From positions 19,550,001 through 19,614,000 of the forward strand of contig AP031357.1 in assembly GCA_037833965.1 (NCBI GenBank): a DNA stretch of 64,000 nucleotides, in the 5' to 3' direction. The notes below the pieces were generated by a model. The model saw only the letters and a list, made by a program, of their open reading frames with translations, ran no database searches and was not told the origin of the DNA. Position numbers and translations under genes: made by a program. The stretch is from Marchantia polymorpha subsp. ruderalis (Eukaryota; Streptophyta; Marchantiopsida; Marchantiales; Marchantiaceae). Shown one piece after another: positions 61,421 to 64,000 of this stretch (the stretch's first letter is position 1; each line of letters starts with the position of its first letter).

Positions 61421-63256
61421 CACGGCTTACTAAGGTACATCATTCACAAGAATGCTGGATTGAGTAGATTGCATAGATGATACTGTAAGTAACAGTCGAA
61501 GTTTGTCTTGCTTTCGTAGCTTGTTCGTGATGCATCGTATAGAGACTGAATAATTGATCGACTGGCCATCCAGTTCTGTCAAATTATTCTGGGACTATGT
61601 ATAATGATTCGAACTAGTCGTATCCAGCTTCTATTCACTTATGTTTATTGATTATCGCTTCACATGCAACCCCCAGTCATGTATGCAATCTGCAGGTCAC
61701 ACCCTTCACCTTCAATCCTAGTTTTGCCGATCGAGTAGACGATCTTGGTCTTGCGAAATGACTAATCTTTGACAATCCGGTATTGATGAGTACAATCGTA
61801 CTGTATGTCCTTGCAGGATTGTATTCAGGTATGCTCGTTCCAGGTCCAGCTGTATTTTATCCACAATTCGCACTCCTATGCCTCAGCATGAACATACTTG
61901 TCAAGAAACGTGAGGGGACTACAGCCTGGGAGGATGGGCAGATATGTAAAATGAGAAGTTCTCGATTGAATTTAAAGTGGAAGGCCAAATGCAGTGATTA
62001 AGTTCTGCCAGCGAAACGTAGCGTGAGGAGACGATTTTCGCCTATATCCGTCTTTTGTTAGTCTTTAAAGGAAGAACAATAATGACGTAGTGCGATCATT
62101 ATTTTGTCAGCATCTACGCTAATGGTGAGAACTGTCTAAGCGTATGCGATTATAACAACGAAGATGTCAAGGCAACGAGAGTACACATTTTATGTTTGTT
62201 GTTTTTATGGTGATTATTATGTGTGCAGATTATTGTCGATTGGGCTAAATGAGAAATATTTCATTCTTCTGAGATGAGTGGAAGTGCAAGAGATGTCTGT
62301 TCACAGAATAGGTTCCAGGGTTAGGAGTGGAAGAAGAGACATGAGACGTCTCACTTAACGTGGGAGAGATTGTATTCATGCATACACGCACGAACTATAT
62401 CAAAGATGAGTTGTGCTATTTTTATGAGGAGATCGAGCAGGGAAAAAGATTGTGGACCGAATTCACGAAGAACCTTGAGACAAGAAGGTGGCTAACCACC
62501 ATCTTATTCATGGTTGTTCGTAGCATCGATAATGAAAATTCGCCGGAAAGATGACTGGAAAGATACAGATTTGACTCTACATTGACAATGGAATTTTCAG
62601 TAGAAATTCTGACAGGTGCAACCCAAACGGCAATGCTACGTATCACGCCCAAGCTGCAGTCAGATCTGAAATACACGTCAAACATCGACCTCATCTGATT
62701 GATGTGCAAGTGGCAAGTGCCTTCACTGATGCTAGCTTGTAAAGATCGAAGACAGTGTGTACGCCGAAAGGCATTGCAATTTGATAGACTAGTCCATCCT
62801 TTAGCTCCCAACTACCAGAATGAAAGACCCTTGCCTATGGAAACTTCGTGCCTCTGATGTTTCCCACATCGAAAATTATCAGTAGGCAGCAATAATTTGT
62901 CTAGTAGATAATCATGTAATCTTAGTGAAGTGATAACTGCTCAAAAGTGAAAATTTTCAAGTGATGTGTAAGGCCTCCACTGATCGCTGGTCTAATGCGA
63001 GGAAGGGCAAGTCAAATATATGGTCTGGTTGTCACGGAAGATGGAAAAATCTCGTTAAGAGTACACAACACTCTGTCCTAAAACTGAATGTCAACACATC
63101 AAATTTGTAACAATCTTTCGGTTTCGAGATTCGTACTTAACATTCATATCAGAATGCATGTCCACCCTCCAATGTAAACTTTTTCAAAACTATTTACATT
63201 TCTTGTGCCTTACACATACCTTGCAATCCCAGCTCATCAGGCTACTACTTTCTGCT
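61421..63256. other. Intergenic stretch, no gene recognised
   Basis: Begins with the 3' flank of the BAH gene. Open frames at 61783-62001, 62360-62554 and 62811-62422 have no known relatives, and the last lacks an ATG start. No RNA gene, transposon or large repeat was seen. Confidence 0.4.
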
Positions 63257-63505
63257 TCAAGAGTCCAGTTTCGTGGATGGTGATCGGAGCTTGTTCCCCA
63301 TAAGAATCTTAATTCTGTCTCTGGTCAAAACGCCACGAGCTGCGGATTGGAGTGTTTCGACGTAATACAGCGGCTGCATGTCATGAAAGGCGACAGGTGT
63401 AGGCACCGTGGAGAACACACGTTTGCGGAAAAGCCAGGTGATGCTTGTTCGGCACACCAAACCTCCGAGTGAAACCGTGAGTGCTACCGTTGGAGCTTCT
63501 TGTCA
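63257..63505 (-). CDS. Possible terminal exon of an unidentified gene
   Basis: A minus frame open for about 82 codons to the stop at 63257 reads VALTVSLGGLVCRTS, then LFRKRVFSTVPTPVAFHDM, then ETLQSAARGVLTRDRIK. Composition is coding-like, and a hydrophobic start precedes a basic tail. No upstream exon could be joined to it within the window, and I recognise no family. Chance is possible. Confidence 0.2.
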
Positions 63506-64000
63506 CGATCCCATGGTGGCATGTTCCATGTTTTCCACTCGGGTTGAACAAGGGGCTCATCTCTTAAGATTCATTCTACTGCCGATTGTAGACTCACGAC
63601 GATGCTTAGTTCAGACGAGCATAATCACAATGCACTGTCTCTTGATCCCAGTTGATTTACTGTAACAACTGAAGGCCGATCTCTTCAACTACAACTTTCA
63701 GAATGTGAACACATCAAATGAACATATATCTCTGAGTGATCTCGTAAATGTGGATATAGCTGACTGCAAAGTCGAGACCCTCTGGTTCATAAGCGCATCA
63801 GTAGATCGATTATTTCATTTCTGCTCAGTACTTCACGGCTTCATCTAAAACAAAGTCCTGTCAGCCACCCACTTTCACGAGAGAGCTTGCTGTGGTTGGA
63901 GAATGCACATCCATCTCCACACCATGTAAAAGTCAAAGAAGTTGTGAAGTGCATAAGTGCGACGATAGCAGCATACTTATTGTGTTTCACGACTAATGTA
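63506..64000. other. Window edge, nothing recognised
   Basis: No convincing coding, RNA or repeat feature was seen in the last 500 bases. An unidentified minus-strand gene could extend through here from outside the window. Confidence 0.3.

Noticed and set aside
62422-62811. Minus frame of 129 codons
   Set aside because: Does not begin with ATG, has no recognisable domain and no splice partners.
1-64000. CRISPR arrays, operons, rRNA genes
   Set aside because: No spaced direct-repeat array, no polycistronic layout and no rRNA-like segment were seen; the window is eukaryotic nuclear DNA.

Overview
The window is nuclear DNA of a land plant. Every confident gene except the first is split by short introns with GT..AG ends, and the products are plant-type proteins: peroxisomal citrate synthase, TMF/GC5 golgin, plastid CRT-like thiol transporter, acylamino-acid-releasing enzyme, HUA1-type CCCH protein and a BAH-TFIIS protein. 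There are no operons or ribosome-binding sites. GC-rich leaders full of simple repeats, compact genes and AT-rich transposon-bearing gaps would fit a bryophyte, perhaps a liverwort; that placement is inference, not shown by the sequence.

Layout: 1-2.1 kb, an intronless GC-rich citrate synthase on +. 2.7-9.8 kb, a golgin of about 21 exons on -. 9.8-12.8 kb, leader sequence and unassigned open frames. 12.8-16.8 kb, a ten-exon CRT-like transporter on -. 16.8-28.5 kb, a gene-poor stretch with a decayed Ty3/gypsy element and an aquaporin (PIP) pseudogene. 28.6-35.3 kb, an 18-exon acylamino-acid-releasing enzyme on +, whose first exon adds a presequence. 37.6-46.7 kb, a HUA1-like CCCH zinc-finger gene on -, carrying an unusual Gln/Trp repeat exon and a small TA-flanked transposon in intron 1. 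46.7-55.8 kb, repeat-rich leaders, AT-rich DNA and a ribosomal protein L30 pseudogene. 55.8-61.4 kb, a BAH/TFIIS chromatin-reader gene on +. 61.4-64 kb, nothing firmly assigned.

The gene models were built by hand from splice sites, reading-frame phase and remembered family sequences. For the transporter, the peptidase, the CCCH protein and the BAH protein, all exon phases agree and the summed lengths are divisible by three, so those models are strong. The golgin model needs one extra base at one junction. The genes are unrelated housekeeping or regulatory loci with no shared pathway. I see no gene cluster forming a new system; the most distinctive novelty is the nine-unit Gln/Trp repeat inside the HUA1-like protein.
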